From contig NZ_LLWK01000027.1 of the NCBI RefSeq assembly GCF_001529295.1, positions 1 to 64,000 on the forward strand: a stretch of 64,000 bases of DNA, read 5' to 3'. The translations under genes and the position numbers were made by a program. The notes beneath the pieces are model-generated. The model ran no database searches and was not told the origin of the DNA. It worked only from the letters and a program-made list of their open reading frames with translations. Below are positions 45,112 through 53,866 of the stretch, one piece after another (the first letter of the stretch is position 1; every line of letters begins with the position of its first letter). This DNA comes from Flavobacterium sp. TAB 87. Its GTDB lineage: Bacteria; Bacteroidota; Bacteroidia; Flavobacteriales; Flavobacteriaceae.

Positions 45112-45466
45112 TCAATTTAATGGACTTTCTTTATTTTTTTTTCTCTTTCCTAGAATGATTAAAGGTGACTCAATGTATTTAAATGAAAGTTGACAAATAA
45201 TTAGTAAAGGAAGCACACATGCTTAGATAATAGACCAGAATTCAATATTTGTTAGTGTTTTTGCTTTCTCAAACCCAGTTATAAAATGAACTACGATACA
45301 TAATAAAACACGGTGTAAAAGATATAAAATATAAGTTATTTGCCCAAACCGCTTTAAAAAATGAGGTAAAAAAACGAAAAAAAGCGAGACAACCTCTTGT
45401 CTATCAATTACGAGATAAGCAACTGAAGCAATTTTTAATCTTACAAAAATATTTGTTATAAAAATT
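45112..45466 (-). pseudogene. Fragment of an acyltransferase-3 (OafA-like) gene with internal stop
   Basis: One minus frame reads as the C-terminal membrane region of an acyltransferase family 3 protein: FLKRFGQITYILYLLHRVLL, then ITGFEKAKTLTNIEFWSII, an in-frame TAA at 45225-45223, and then LLIICQLSFKYIESPLIILG, which matches the typical end YKYIEKP of OafA/YrhL-type enzymes. The N-terminal two thirds are missing and no start exists. Such enzymes O-acetylate surface glycans, which fits the neighbouring glycosyltransferases. Confidence 0.7.
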
Positions 45467-45480
45467 TATAATCTTAAAAT

Positions 45481-46539
45481 TTAGAATAGAATTTTCATTT
45501 GTTGATATGAATTTTCCCAAGTAAAATTTTTAACTAATTCATTACCTGATTTAGCTATCTTATATCTAAGTTCATTATTATTTATTAATTCTATTATTGC
45601 CTTCGCTAAGTCATCAGAGTCATTCGGTTTTACCATTAAAAAGTGTTCATTTTTAGTACCATAATCTCTGTGACCATTAACATCGGTAATTATTGTGGCA
45701 CAACCGCATTGCATTGCTTCTGCTCTTGGTAATCCCCAACCTTCTGACAAACTGGGAGATATGAATATGCTGGATTGATTGTAGAGCTTTTTTAAATTCT
45801 TTGGTTTTTCATGGAAATTCATCCATTCGGGTACAAAGCTGTTTCTTTTTGAAGTGCTAAAAAGATCAACTTCCAAATTTGTAATTATTTTTTTAACTTT
45901 TTCTAATGCTTCAATTCCAACACTAGACCCTTTCCACTCTAGTTTATGATATAACATAGTTAATCTTAAAGGATTTCGTCTTTCTATGTTATCATCTATA
46001 GCAAAAGTAGTAAAGTCCAAGCCGTTTCGAATAATTGTACATTCTTCCCCAATTTCATGAACCATTTCTTTTAGCCATTCTGCAATTACAATTTTTTGTA
46101 ATGGTAATTTCCAAGTTTGTACTATTCTTTCTCTACTGCCCGACCAAGTTTCAAAATCCTGTATTAAGTAAAGTTTTTTCCCTTTATTTTGAGAGTAATT
46201 CCCGATCCATTCTGCCGTTTCCCATGAAGTGGCTATAGTTACATCTGAGTCACGAATGTTTTTCTCATGTAAAGTATAAATGAAATTTTCTTTTATTTTT
46301 GTATTCAATTCAAACCATTTTATAGCGTAACGCTTTTTATAATTCAAATATTTAGAAAGAATAAATATGTACTTATAAAATATTCCTTTTTTTATTTTTT
46401 CGGGTTTAAGTCTTTTGGGGTAATAAATTTGCACATCATAATTGTCTTCTGCCATTTTATTTGCATATTCAAACAATACCTTAAAACCTCCAACAGGTTT
46501 CTTAGGAAGTGCAGGTAAAATAATATTAATTTTAGTCAT
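45481..46539 (-). CDS. Glycosyltransferase, GT4-like
   Basis: 352 residues, GT-B fold. The opening INIILPALPKKPVGGFKVL holds the glycine-rich donor-side loop. The C-terminal half shows SIFISPSLSEGWGLPRAEAMQ followed by CGCATIITDVNGHRD, the EX7E-type sugar-nucleotide site of GT4 enzymes. It ends in FTWENSYQQMKILF. It likely adds a sugar to a lipid-linked or surface glycan. It is divergent from the DUF5672/Kdo-kinase-like pair, and the acyltransferase fragment lies just downstream. Substrates cannot be read from sequence. Confidence 0.83.
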   Translation of the reverse strand: MTKINIILPALPKKPVGGFKVLFEYANKMAEDNYDVQIYYPKRLKPEKIKKGIFYKYIFILSKYLNYKKRYAIKWFELNTKIKENFIYTLHEKNIRDSDVTIATSWETAEWIGNYSQNKGKKLYLIQDFETWSGSRERIVQTWKLPLQKIVIAEWLKEMVHEIGEECTIIRNGLDFTTFAIDDNIERRNPLRLTMLYHKLEWKGSSVGIEALEKVKKIITNLEVDLFSTSKRNSFVPEWMNFHEKPKNLKKLYNQSSIFISPSLSEGWGLPRAEAMQCGCATIITDVNGHRDYGTKNEHFLMVKPNDSDDLAKAIIELINNNELRYKIAKSGNELVKNFTWENSYQQMKILF

Positions 46540-46694
46540 AAGTCAAGATTAAAAAAGAACACTTTTAAAATAGTGTAAAAGAATGATTTTATTGTTTGCA
46601 AATCTAATAATTCTATCTTTGTTTCAGATTAAGAAAGGGGATTGATTACTTAATTTTAAACGATCAATTTTTTAAATCAATTGAATAAACAAAT

Positions 46695-47477
46695 ATGAAA
46701 GAAACAGTAAAAATACTGATACCGATTTACAAAGACCATTTTGGCGAATTGGAAGAAAAATCATTTTTGCAATGCGTAAAATTACTCGGAGAATATGGCA
46801 TTATTTTGATTCAACCCGAAGGACTAGATAATTCGTATATAACGAGTAAATATCCCGAAATTGAAGTTGTAAGTTATCCTAAAAAGCATTTTGAAAGTAT
46901 TGAAGGCTACAATAAATTATTAATGACTAGCACCTTTTATGAGTCTTTTTTAAATTATGATTATATTTTGATCTATCAACTTGATGCGTTTGTTTTTAAA
47001 GACGACTTAAAAAAGTGGTGTCAAAAAGGATATGATTATATCGGAGCACCTTGGATTGCCACTCCAATAAACTCTTTTGGAATGAAAGTTTTTACTAAAA
47101 TTGCCAGAAATTTTAGATCTAAAAAGAAAAATAATCGAGAACAAACTTTCTATAAAGTAGGGAATGGTGGCTTTTCTTTGCGAAAAGTAAAATCGCACTA
47201 TGATATTGCTTTAGCCAATTCAGGATTAATTAGCGAGTTGCTAAACGCAGGAAAGAATGAAATTTGTGGAATAGAAGATGTATTTTGGTCTTTAAAAGCT
47301 CCCTTATTGGATTCTAATTTTCGAATTCCAGATTACAAAGAAGCACTGTATTTTGCGATTGACAGAAAACCTGAAATTGCTTTTTCTATAATTAATAGAG
47401 AAATGCCTTTTGGATGTCATGGTATTAATAAGCCTAAAGTAATTGATTTTTGGAAACCAATATTAGATAAGTATTAA
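46695..47477 (+). CDS. DUF5672 glycosyltransferase-like protein
   Basis: 260 residues. DUF5672 proteins look like glycosyltransferases: YDYILIYQLDAFVFKDDLKKW has a DxD-like acidic pair (QLDAFVF), followed by GYDYIGAPWIATP, FYKVGNGGFSLRKV and ICGIEDVFWSLKAP, with the final PFGCHGINKP. The family occurs in surface polysaccharide and LPS-core loci, but activity is not well established. It is 12 bases upstream of the Kdo-kinase-like gene, so they are co-transcribed. Confidence 0.82.
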   Translation: MKETVKILIPIYKDHFGELEEKSFLQCVKLLGEYGIILIQPEGLDNSYITSKYPEIEVVSYPKKHFESIEGYNKLLMTSTFYESFLNYDYILIYQLDAFVFKDDLKKWCQKGYDYIGAPWIATPINSFGMKVFTKIARNFRSKKKNNREQTFYKVGNGGFSLRKVKSHYDIALANSGLISELLNAGKNEICGIEDVFWSLKAPLLDSNFRIPDYKEALYFAIDRKPEIAFSIINREMPFGCHGINKPKVIDFWKPILDKY

Positions 47478-47489
47478 AAGAGAATTTAA

Positions 47490-48263
47490 ATGATTAAAAA
47501 GATAAAATTTTCTGAAGGATTTAAGGAAACAAACAAAGTTTTTTTATTTATAGAAGAGTTTAATACTTCTGTAGGCCGTTTATTTGGAAATGGGGACCGA
47601 AACAAAATAAAATTATTTGAGTTAGAAGAACTAACAATCAACATTAAATCATTCAAGACTCCAAATTTAATTAATAAGATTGCTTATAAAAATTTTCGAA
47701 AATCGAAAGCTAAACGCTCGTTTGAATTTGCTACCATTTTATTAGAAAGAGGTATTGGAACTCCAAAGCCAATTGCCTATTTAGAAAATTTTAATTGGCT
47801 GGGGTTGCAGGACAGTTATTATGCGAGCGAGCACTTAGTAACCGAACTGACGTACCGCGAATTGGTACAACTTCCGAACTATCCTGATGGAGATAACATA
47901 TTGCGTCAGTTTACCAAATTTACTTTCGAACTTCATGAAAAAGGGATAGAGTTTTTAGATCATTCTCCTGGTAATACATTGATTAAAAAGCAAGAGAATA
48001 ATAGATATGACTTTTTTCTTGTTGATTTAAACCGAATGAATTTTCATGACAATATGACTTTTGAACAAAGAATGAAAAATTTCAGTCGTTTGACTCCTAA
48101 AAAAGAGATGATTGCGGTAATGAGCAATGAATATTCAAAGGGATATAAAGAAAAATCTGAGATAGAGATTTTTGAAAAAATGTGGTTTGAAACCGAAGAT
48201 TTTCAAGAACGTTTCGCTAAGAAAAAACGCTTGAAAAAGAAATTAAAATTCTGGAAATCTTAA
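47490..48263 (+). CDS. Kdo/LPS kinase-like protein (KdkA/InaA type)
   Basis: 257 residues of a protein-kinase-like fold used for lipopolysaccharide sugars. The catalytic loop reads HEKGIEFLDHSPGNTLI (HxD-like Asp plus Asn) and the metal-binding motif is FFLVDLNRMNF (DFG-like). An upstream Lys (SFEFATILLERGIGTPKPIAY) matches the alpha-C region. Such kinases phosphorylate Kdo or heptose in the inner core of LPS. The basic tail (KKKRLKKKLKFWKS) is consistent with a membrane-edge protein. It is in an operon with DUF5672. Confidence 0.8.
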   Translation: MIKKIKFSEGFKETNKVFLFIEEFNTSVGRLFGNGDRNKIKLFELEELTINIKSFKTPNLINKIAYKNFRKSKAKRSFEFATILLERGIGTPKPIAYLENFNWLGLQDSYYASEHLVTELTYRELVQLPNYPDGDNILRQFTKFTFELHEKGIEFLDHSPGNTLIKKQENNRYDFFLVDLNRMNFHDNMTFEQRMKNFSRLTPKKEMIAVMSNEYSKGYKEKSEIEIFEKMWFETEDFQERFAKKKRLKKKLKFWKS

Positions 48264-48406
48264 TTTTTGTTCTGCATATTTTAATGCTCTAATTGGAGCA
48301 GCAAAACTTTGCCTATTTGTATATCATAAAATGATAATTTTGTCTTTCTAAATGTTTACAAATCCACTACTAATTTTATTGAAAGGCTAAATCGTCGCTA
48401 GTTGGT

Positions 48407-49480
48407 TTATTTAGTAGAAGGAAGATTCTTGCTTAAAAATGTTTTTAATTTATTTTCAAAAGAGCTTGGCTTAAAATGTTTATACAATGAAAGAGCCTCT
48501 TTTTTTAATTCTTTCTCTGTTTTATTAGCCAAAATTTCGGGGTCATAATCGTTTAAATGAACAGAAACGTGGTGTAAACCATCTTCAAAAGTGGCCCAAA
48601 TCTTTTTTTCAATCCAAGGCGAAAAAATAATAAATGAAGGTTTTTGCAATGCTTTGGCCATATTTATTGCTCCGCCATCATTACCGATAATGAGATCACA
48701 TTGATTCATGATTGCTATGAATTTTCTTAAATCAGCGCCCAATAAATCAAAATAAACTTTTTCTTTAGTACTTGCTTTGCAGCTGTTTAAAATTGCTTTC
48801 GCCTCTTCAATTTGTTTCGGAAAGTAATTAAAAAGGATGTTAACATCAGTATGATCGGCAATACAATCGATAACTTTTGCCATGTAGTCTAACGGATAAG
48901 TTTTTAATTTTTCGCTTCCAAGCAAGCTAATCATGACTGTTTTTCGATCGTTTTTTACATGATGTTTTTTAAAAAGAAGAAGTGCTTCTTTATTTTCATC
49001 TTCTGAAACAAATAGCTTCGGAATAGGATCTATTGTAATGGATAATTCGAGAGGATTTAATAGCGAAAGTCTTCGCTCTATTGCTAGTCCTAAGTTTGTT
49101 TTTGGAGCTAGTTCAAATGGAATGTTATTGGTATATAAAAAATTTCGACCTAGTTTTTCATAGGAGATGCGTTGCTTGGCATTGCTTAAATAAACCAATA
49201 TCCAACTTTCAAGTTTGGAGTACGCATCAATTAAAAGATCGTACTTTTCTGCTCGTATTTGTAATCCGAGTTTTAAAAGTTCTTTTTTACTTTTACGATG
49301 TTTTTCTTCAAATATAATAATATTGTCAATATTCAAATTGCCTTGTAATACTGGCGTAGTGGAGGCATAAACTAAATAATCGATTTGCGAATTGGGATAC
49401 GCTTTGCGCAAATTATTACATATAATACTGCTGATTAAAACATCACCAATCATCTTTTGTTGAATAACTAGTATCTTCAT
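48407..49480 (-). CDS. Glycosyltransferase family 9 (heptosyltransferase-like)
   Basis: 357 residues. The opening MKILVIQQKMIGDVLISSIIC, with the GDVL donor-acceptor segment, and the C-terminal nucleotide-sugar site QCDLIIGNDGGAINMAKALQKP followed by PSFIIFSPW are marks of GT9 ADP-heptose:LPS heptosyltransferases. Bacteroidota often use such enzymes for other core sugars. It lies 49 bases downstream of the LtaS-like sulfatase gene on the same strand, and tail to tail with the Kdo-kinase-like gene. It fits an LPS-core or surface-glycan set. Confidence 0.86.
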   Translation of the reverse strand: MKILVIQQKMIGDVLISSIICNNLRKAYPNSQIDYLVYASTTPVLQGNLNIDNIIIFEEKHRKSKKELLKLGLQIRAEKYDLLIDAYSKLESWILVYLSNAKQRISYEKLGRNFLYTNNIPFELAPKTNLGLAIERRLSLLNPLELSITIDPIPKLFVSEDENKEALLLFKKHHVKNDRKTVMISLLGSEKLKTYPLDYMAKVIDCIADHTDVNILFNYFPKQIEEAKAILNSCKASTKEKVYFDLLGADLRKFIAIMNQCDLIIGNDGGAINMAKALQKPSFIIFSPWIEKKIWATFEDGLHHVSVHLNDYDPEILANKTEKELKKEALSLYKHFKPSSFENKLKTFLSKNLPSTK

Positions 49481-49529
49481 ATTTCCTTTAAAAAAACTTT
49501 CGTTAATTAGTTATTAAACGTTTTGCAAA

Positions 49530-51404
49530 TTAGATTTTTGCGGCTAATTCATTTCCAATAATTCGGTTATTAAACGATTGAATGTATGCTTTTATAAAAC
49601 GATCCATTTGAGTTCTTATTTTATGCTCTGAACTGAGTATATTTTTTTGTAGCAATTTATCTTTTTTAATGTTGTAAAGGCCTACTGGTTTACTACCATC
49701 AAAAGCCATATAATAATCACCTTCAATGTAATGATACGTGTTATTGAGATAATAGACAGCATAATTTTTGTTAGAACGAAATGATTTTCCAAAACTAATC
49801 ATTTTAGTCTTTATATTCAAGTAATCGACAATGCTTGGCATGATATCAATTTGCTGAAAATTACGTTCGTTTACGCCTACAAATTCAGGATTAGAAGGGT
49901 CAAAAAACAAGATAGGAATACTAAATTTCCCAACACTTGTTTGGTCAACGGGCTGGTCACCTTCGGCCGAAGTATGATCCGAGGAGAGTACAAAAAGAGT
50001 GTTCTTGTACCATTTCTGTGTTTGCGCCGTTTTAAAAAACTGACGTAATGCATAGTCCGTATATCCAATGCTTTCTTGTATGGTAGTAGTTCCCTTTGGA
50101 AATTTACCATTATATTTTTCTGGTATTTTATACGGATTATGAGATGAAATTGTGAATATTGAACTGAAGAAAGGCGTTTTAAATTCAGTTAATTTCTGGC
50201 AGAAATACTGCATGAATTCTTCATCATAAATTCCCCATTTGCCATCAAATGCTTTAGGTCCTGTATATTCATCTTTTCCATAGTATGCATCAAAGCCAGC
50301 TACTTTGGCATATTGGTCAAAATTTTGACTTCCGTTAAAAGCACCGTGGAAAAAGGAGGTGTAGTAGCCTTCGTTTTTTAATATTTTTGGTAAACCGTTT
50401 ACTTTGTTTAAAGCGTAGCTAGACGATATAAAAGAGCTATTCATTAAACTTGGAATGCTAGATAATATCGAAGGAACGGCATCTATTGAAACTCTTCCGT
50501 TAGCGTAGCCATTTTTAAAATAATACGATTTTGTAATTAATGAATCTAAAAATGGGGTGTAACCTCGACCCACATTTTCATCTCCAAAACTTTCTAAAAT
50601 AATTACAACCACGTTCTTTTTTACGGTGTTTTCTTTCGAATTTAAGAGTATTAACGGATCGTAGATGGAAACCAATTCTTTTTCATTAAAAAAATTACAC
50701 TTTTCAATATCTTCTTTCTTTGTAATTGTTTTTAAGATACAAAAAGGAGTATTTAATACTAAGCCTGAGGTTCCAATTTCGGCATAAACAACTGCATCTA
50801 CAATTTTAATTGGTTTTTTTCTAAATCCGCCGCGAGCTACGATTAGTCCAAAAGCTACGACAAGTATTAAAAAGCTTAATTGTCTTGTGATAATAGTTTT
50901 GGTTAAAGGCTCAATAGTTTTTAAAGCCCTAAAATTTGGAAGTAATTTCCAAAATAGATAAGAAAATACAAGAAATAAAACGCCAACATACCAAAATTCT
51001 TTTAAAAAGGACGGAATTAATCCGAAGGCTTCACGTTCCATTCCTTTGGCGGTAATCATACTAAAAGTACTGCGTCTTCCTGTAAAGCGATAATATATAA
51101 TATCGATAAAGTTGGTGGCAATAAACAAAAGGTTAAGCGCATAAAAGGAAATTTTAAGGCCTTTTTGATAGTTTACTGAATATTTAAAATTTCCTGGAAC
51201 TAAATGGGCAACAATAAATATAAGATTCAAGTACCCTATAGCTGCTAAATCAAATATAAGTCCGCCTTTTACGGTCTGAAAATCAAAAGTAGTAAACGAA
51301 GAAGTATTGAAAATATAAAATAAAAATCGAGTGATTTGATAAATTATAATAACCAAAAGTAATCTTTGAAGCAGAATAATACTGTTATTCTTATAATTAT
51401 TCAT
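49530..51404 (-). CDS. LtaS-like membrane sulfatase/phosphoglycerol or phosphoethanolamine transferase
   Basis: 624 residues. About five membrane segments fill residues 10-210, followed by an extracytoplasmic alkaline-phosphatase-fold domain. Metal-site motifs are visible: NVVVIILESFGDENVG (Glu), the nucleophile region GRVSIDAVPSILSSIPS, FFHGAFNGSQNFDQYAK, and LFVLSSDHTSAEGDQ (Asp-His). The family includes lipoteichoic acid synthase, MdoB and lipid A phosphoethanolamine transferases. In a Gram-negative flavobacterium, transfer of a phosphoglycerol or phosphoethanolamine group to envelope glycan is more likely than LTA synthesis. The GT9 gene follows. Confidence 0.83.
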   Translation of the reverse strand: MNNYKNNSIILLQRLLLVIIIYQITRFLFYIFNTSSFTTFDFQTVKGGLIFDLAAIGYLNLIFIVAHLVPGNFKYSVNYQKGLKISFYALNLLFIATNFIDIIYYRFTGRRSTFSMITAKGMEREAFGLIPSFLKEFWYVGVLFLVFSYLFWKLLPNFRALKTIEPLTKTIITRQLSFLILVVAFGLIVARGGFRKKPIKIVDAVVYAEIGTSGLVLNTPFCILKTITKKEDIEKCNFFNEKELVSIYDPLILLNSKENTVKKNVVVIILESFGDENVGRGYTPFLDSLITKSYYFKNGYANGRVSIDAVPSILSSIPSLMNSSFISSSYALNKVNGLPKILKNEGYYTSFFHGAFNGSQNFDQYAKVAGFDAYYGKDEYTGPKAFDGKWGIYDEEFMQYFCQKLTEFKTPFFSSIFTISSHNPYKIPEKYNGKFPKGTTTIQESIGYTDYALRQFFKTAQTQKWYKNTLFVLSSDHTSAEGDQPVDQTSVGKFSIPILFFDPSNPEFVGVNERNFQQIDIMPSIVDYLNIKTKMISFGKSFRSNKNYAVYYLNNTYHYIEGDYYMAFDGSKPVGLYNIKKDKLLQKNILSSEHKIRTQMDRFIKAYIQSFNNRIIGNELAAKI

Positions 51405-51482
51405 CGGTGAAAATTGAATTAAATTTGGGTTTTTAATTGGTGCAAACTTAATTCATTTGACGAATCCTACAAAAAAAAGTAT

Positions 51483-51521
51483 AAAAAAATCCAGATTCTA
51501 TTTTAATAATAGAATCTGGAT
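51483..51521 (-). terminator. Terminator of dapD
   Basis: Perfect arms ATCCAGATTCTATT and AATAGAATCTGGAT with a 5-base loop, then a run of seven T on the minus strand, 30 bases past the dapD stop. Confidence 0.85.
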
Positions 51522-51551
51522 CAGGATCAGAATGATATATTTAAAATTCAA

Positions 51552-52367
51552 TTAAACCGCTACGTCGTACTCACGCAATGCATTATTTAACGATGTTTTT
51601 AAGTCCGTCGATGGCTTACGAGTTCCAATAATTAAAGCACAAGGAACTTGGTATTCGCCAGCCGCAAATTTTTTAGTATAACTTCCAGGAATTACTACCG
51701 AACGAGCAGGAACAAAACCTTTCATTTCAACAGGAGTTTCTCCCGTTACGTCAATAATTTTTGTTGACGCAGTTAAACACACATTTGCACCTAAAACCGC
51801 TTCTTTTCCAATATGTACTCCTTCCACAACAATGCAACGAGAACCAACAAAGGCACCATCCTCAATAATAACTGGTGCAGCTTGCAAAGGCTCTAAAACC
51901 CCTCCAATACCAACACCGCCACTTAAGTGAACATCTTTACCAATTTGCGCACAACTACCTACAGTTGCCCAAGTATCTACCATAGTTCCAGCGTCTACAT
52001 AAGCACCAATATTTACATAACTAGGCATCATAATCACGCCGCTAGAAATAAAAGAGCCGTAACGTGCTGAAGCTCCAGGAACCACTCGTACCCCTTTTGC
52101 GGCATAGTCTTTTTTCAATTCCATTTTATCATGGTATTCGAAAATTCCAGCTTCCCAAGTTTCCATTTTCTGAATAGGAAAATACAATACTACTGCTTTT
52201 TTCACCCACTCGTTAACTTGCCACTTGTCACCAATTGGTTCAGCTACACGTAGTTTTCCTGCATCCAAAAGTGCAATAACGTCTCTAATTGCATCAGTGG
52301 TAGCAGTTTCTTGTAACAAAGCTCTGTTTTCCCAAGCTTGTTCTATAATTGTTTGTAAAGAATTCAT
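51552..52367 (-). CDS. dapD: 2,3,4,5-tetrahydropyridine-2,6-dicarboxylate N-succinyltransferase
   Basis: I start at the ATG at 52367 (MNSLQTIIEQAWENR, 271 residues); a frame reaching 52472 adds an unlikely leader. It succinylates tetrahydrodipicolinate in the diaminopimelate/lysine pathway. The N-terminal helical domain is followed by hexapeptide-repeat beta helix turns: VVPGASARYGSFISSGVIMMP, YVNIGAYVDAGTMVDTWATVGS and HLSGGVGIGGVLEP, the standard DapD pattern. The C-terminal KKFAAGEYQVPCALIIG is also conserved. It is monocistronic with a strong terminator. Confidence 0.93.
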   Translation of the reverse strand: MNSLQTIIEQAWENRALLQETATTDAIRDVIALLDAGKLRVAEPIGDKWQVNEWVKKAVVLYFPIQKMETWEAGIFEYHDKMELKKDYAAKGVRVVPGASARYGSFISSGVIMMPSYVNIGAYVDAGTMVDTWATVGSCAQIGKDVHLSGGVGIGGVLEPLQAAPVIIEDGAFVGSRCIVVEGVHIGKEAVLGANVCLTASTKIIDVTGETPVEMKGFVPARSVVIPGSYTKKFAAGEYQVPCALIIGTRKPSTDLKTSLNNALREYDVAV

Positions 52368-52502
52368 GTTTTTTAGATTTTCAACAAAGATAATTCGATT
52401 TCTTTTTAAAACAAATACAGCCACTCGATAGTAACATTTTAATTGTTTTTGTGATATACCATCTTCAATCAAGTCGATCCAATTTCTTCGTTTTTACTGT
52501 TT

Positions 52503-52520
52503 TACTGATATTTATCAGTA
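52503..52520. promoter_or_regulatory. FNR-type palindrome upstream of the PAS protein gene
   Basis: Perfect 18 bp palindrome TACTGATA-TT-TATCAGTA. Its core TGAT-N4-ATCA is that of FNR/CRP-family sites (TTGAT-N4-ATCAA) with the outer base changed. It lies about 20 bp upstream of a TACTTTTG -7 element, where an activator would be expected. Confidence 0.45.
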
Positions 52521-52540
52521 TTAAAGCTATTTCATCCTTG

Positions 52541-52548
52541 TACTTTTG
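52541..52548 (+). promoter_or_regulatory. -7 element of the PAS protein gene
   Basis: TACTTTTG fits TAnnTTTG, 37 bases before the ATG. No -33 TTG is found at normal distance; the palindrome occupies that place, which suggests activator dependence. Confidence 0.42.
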
Positions 52549-52585
52549 TACGCTTTAAATCATATAACATTTTAATTATTTCGAA

Positions 52586-53221
52586 ATGAGTTTAGACAAT
52601 CAATCGCAGTTCACACCAACAATTATTGACAAGGAAGTTTCTTGGGATAAGACCCAGACTATTATGAGTAAAACTAATTCGTTCGGAATTATAGAATATG
52701 CGAATGAAGTTTTTGTAGACGTTTGTGGCTATGAAGATTATGAGCTTATGGGGCAGCCTCATAATATCATTAGACATCCAGACATGCCTAAAGTTATTTT
52801 TAAAGTGTTGTGGGAAAATTTGAAACAAGGGAATAATTTTCATGCCATTGTTAAAAATTTAGCCAAATCAGGTCGTTACTATTGGGTTGTTACCGATTTT
52901 GAAGTTACTAAAGATGAAAATGGAGAAATTGCTAACATATTTGGAAGAAGAAAGTCTGTTGCACAGGAAGTCATTTCGATGAGCATTGAACCTTTGTACA
53001 AAAAGTTATTACAAATTGAGGCAGCAAGTGGAGTGAAATATAGCGAAAAATATTTGATTGGTTTCCTAGAAGAAAAGAACCGAACTTATGTAGAATATAT
53101 TAAAGATCTTATTTTCGAACACGAAAGAGCACAGCAAAAGCAACAAGCATTTACTGAAAATGTTGTGGAAGATAAGGAAGAAGAAGAAAAAGGTTTTTTT
53201 GGCCGATTTTTTAATAGATAG
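52586..53221 (+). CDS. PAS-domain protein of the aerotaxis-sensor type
   Basis: 211 residues. One PAS domain spans about 30-130: IIEYANEVFVDVCGYEDYEL, GQPHNIIRHPDMPKVIFKVLW and GRYYWVVTDFEVTKDENG. The H-x-x-I-R-H-P-D-M-P motif is that of the Aer/methyl-accepting PAS group, which binds FAD in E. coli Aer. After it come helices and a charged tail (VEDKEEEEKGFFGRFFNR) without a kinase, MCP or other output domain. It might act by protein contact. An FNR-type palindrome upstream hints at control by oxygen or redox state. Confidence 0.85.
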   Translation: MSLDNQSQFTPTIIDKEVSWDKTQTIMSKTNSFGIIEYANEVFVDVCGYEDYELMGQPHNIIRHPDMPKVIFKVLWENLKQGNNFHAIVKNLAKSGRYYWVVTDFEVTKDENGEIANIFGRRKSVAQEVISMSIEPLYKKLLQIEAASGVKYSEKYLIGFLEEKNRTYVEYIKDLIFEHERAQQKQQAFTENVVEDKEEEEKGFFGRFFNR

Positions 53222-53248
53222 TTTTTTTAAATAAATTGATGTAGTGTA

Positions 53249-53289
53249 AAGCATCCGTTTTGATTGATTCGAAACGGATGTTTTTTTTT
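53249..53289 (+). terminator. Terminator of the PAS protein gene
   Basis: Arms GCATCCGTTT and AAACGGATGT around an 11-base loop and a run of nine T. Confidence 0.82.
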
Positions 53290-53314
53290 GAAAATTTCTC
53301 CTCTTTGTTTTTGT

Positions 53315-53322
53315 TATCTTTG
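53315..53322 (+). promoter_or_regulatory. -7 element of ruvX
   Basis: TATCTTTG fits TAnnTTTG, 17 bases before the ATG at 53340, giving a leader of about 10 bases. T-rich sequence occupies the -33 region. Confidence 0.45.
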
Positions 53323-53339
53323 CTCAAAATTATCAAATT

Positions 53340-53756
53340 ATGCCAAGAGTTCTAGCAATAGATTACGGACAAAAACGCACTGGAATTGCAGTGACAGACG
53401 AAATGCAAATCATTGCTTCTGGACTCACTACAATTCCAACTCATGCTCTGATTGATTTCTTAAAAGACTATTTCTCTAAAGAAAAGGTAGAAGTGGTGGT
53501 AATTGGCGAGCCTAAGCAAATGAACGGTCAACCTTCAGAAAGTGCTAACATTATAAAAGGTTTTGTGACTCACTTTTCAAATATTTTTCCAGACATGAAA
53601 GTGGTACGTATGGACGAGCGGTTTACTTCAAAAATGGCGTTCCAAACAATGATTGATAGTGGATTAAGTAAGAAACAGCGTCAGAATAAAGCATTGATCG
53701 ATGAAATTTCTTCAACAATTATGTTACAAGATTATCTCGCTTCTAGACGATTTTAA
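53340..53756 (+). CDS. ruvX: Holliday junction resolvase-like RNase YqgF/RuvX
   Basis: 138 residues, the usual length. The RNase H-like fold shows ILAIDYGQKRTGIAVTD-type strand one (Asp at the catalytic place), VVVIGEPKQMNGQPSESA and VVRMDERFTSKMAFQTM, then the final acidic ALIDEISSTIMLQDYL. In E. coli the relative RuvX (YqgF) takes part in 16S rRNA 5'-end processing rather than DNA junction cutting. It is monocistronic, with its own promoter after the PAS gene terminator. Confidence 0.9.
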   Translation: MPRVLAIDYGQKRTGIAVTDEMQIIASGLTTIPTHALIDFLKDYFSKEKVEVVVIGEPKQMNGQPSESANIIKGFVTHFSNIFPDMKVVRMDERFTSKMAFQTMIDSGLSKKQRQNKALIDEISSTIMLQDYLASRRF

Positions 53757-53836
53757 AATCATAACCAAATAGTAGTCTATTGGATTCTATAACTTTTAAG
53801 ATAAAAAATTTACTTTTTTTTTGAAATTTTATAAAG

Positions 53837-53844
53837 TATCTTTG
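53837..53844 (+). promoter_or_regulatory. -7 element of mqo
   Basis: TATCTTTG fits TAnnTTTG and ends 22 bases before the ATG at 53867, supporting that start over the internal ATG at 53882. Confidence 0.45.
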
Positions 53845-53866
53845 CGCTTTCTTAAATAAAATCGCG

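Noticed and set aside
49530..51404. Lipoteichoic acid synthesis
   Set aside because: The LtaS-like fold is shared by many envelope transferases; the organism is a Gram-negative type without LTA, so an LPS or glycan decoration role is more likely.
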